From an uncultured Bacteroides sp. (GTDB lineage Bacteria; Bacteroidota; Bacteroidia; Bacteroidales; Bacteroidaceae): DNA of 64,000 bases. Location of the stretch: the NCBI GenBank assembly GCA_900553185.1, contig USCT01000002.1, positions 120,140 to 184,139 of the forward strand, given 5' to 3'. The position numbers were made by a program, and so were the translations under genes. Positions 63,774-64,000 of the stretch are shown here, in pieces. Below the pieces are notes generated by a model. That model had not been told where the DNA came from, made no database searches, and saw nothing but the letters and a program-made list of their open reading frames with translations. The first letter of the stretch is position 1; the number at the start of each line of letters is the position of its first letter.

Positions 63774-64000
63774 TTAACATTCCGGTTTATAAAAACATGG
63801 CAGAAGAGCCTTCCTGTCGCAGTTATTACCATGAAGAATACATTCAAACAAGTGCTTCAGGTAATCTTGAGGGTCTATATCGTTCAACTTACAGCTTTCT
63901 ATCAGAGAGAAGATGAATGCCGAGTTTTCTGCGGCTGCCTCACTTCCTATATTCATGCAGTTCTTGAGCAGCAGCTTTACAGGTTTCATCCTTTGCTCAC
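63774..64000 (-). CDS. IS66-family transposase TnpC, C-terminal fragment
   Basis: The frame is open to the right edge and ends at 63774. The visible 75 residues (RMKPVKLLLKNCMNIGSEAA; FSLIESCKLNDIDPQDYLKH; ending LLPCFYKPEC) match the IS66 C-terminal domain, in which RP, K-N, GSE and a SCK-type helix recur before LLP. The catalytic DDE core is outside the window. Whether the full gene is intact cannot be told. Confidence 0.78.
   Translation of the reverse strand, partial: EQRMKPVKLLLKNCMNIGSEAAAENSAFIFSLIESCKLNDIDPQDYLKHLFECILHGNNCDRKALLPCFYKPEC

Larger units (their letters stand above)
63687..64000 (-). mobile_element. IS66-family element, transposase 3' end, cut by the window edge
   Basis: The element is seen only as its last 300 or so bases. 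From 63687 the plus strand begins GTAACCATTCTATATTCC, and GTAA starts are typical of IS66 ends. If this is the terminus, the 8 bp outside it (GGTATTGC, 63679-63686) would be the target duplication. It contains the transposase end and a terminator. The boundary is inferred because the other end is outside the window. Confidence 0.55.

Overview
The window is chromosomal DNA of a gut Bacteroidales, most likely Bacteroides or Phocaeicola. Evidence: two SusC/SusD polysaccharide utilisation loci (PULs), a hybrid two-component regulator, the B12-dependent methylmalonyl-CoA mutase pair, and Bacteroidetes-type promoters (TAnnTTTG near -7, TTTG/TTG near -33) in front of many genes. I assign no species.

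Layout. 1-2233 (-): 5' part of a GH2 beta-mannosidase. 2590-2661 (-): tRNA-Arg(CCG) with its terminator. 2843-4705 (+): an FtsH protease of unusual type. 4962-6157 (+): a promoter, a 37-codon reading frame, two hairpins and a lysine exporter LysO split into two genes. 6340-7380 (+): asparagine synthetase AsnA. 7556-16432 (-): a fructan PUL (SusC, SusD, GH32, MFS sugar transporter, fructokinase) with no sensor gene in the window. 16830-17883 (+): ung and folB. 17968-20058 (-): GH29 fucosidase. 20275-24291 (-): mutA-mutB. 24710-28367 (+): a YidE/AspT-type transporter and an ABC-F ATPase. 28497-30165 (-): an SPFH / ribbon-helix-helix / membrane-protein operon.

30166-31327 looks at first like a 1.1 kb gap. 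It holds two tandem, paralogous transcription units. Each has a perfect FNR-type palindrome (TTGAT-N4-ATCAA), a Bacteroidetes promoter at nearly the same distance, a 140-160 nt leader, a 30- or 34-residue peptide gene and an intrinsic terminator. The peptides share the core ADPMIWGYVMLND, and many codon differences between the copies are synonymous, which indicates coding. This is the best candidate for an undescribed system here.

31328-34860 (+): a PIF1-like helicase with C-terminal TPRs, a Sua5/YciO protein and an MscS channel. 35103-37874 (+): a large outer-membrane barrel receptor. 37977-40128 (-): a radical SAM protein and a flavodiiron protein. 40424-45365 (+): a five-gene operon of polyprenyl-phosphate glycosyltransferase, dihydroorotase, a stand-alone MetH activation domain, a phosphoesterase and an acyltransferase. 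45488-49478 (-): a DUF4369-type lipoprotein and a 985-residue receiver/PPDK-type ATP-grasp fusion. 49704-51041 (+): glutamate dehydrogenase.

51365-63647 (-) is a second PUL: hybrid two-component sensor, surface glycan-binding lipoprotein, SusC, SusD and a GH30 hydrolase. Its binding protein lies upstream of susC, which is not the common order. The window ends in the 3' end of an IS66-type transposase whose likely terminus lies about 40 bp from the sensor's start codon. All calls come from reading the sequence; no database search was run.
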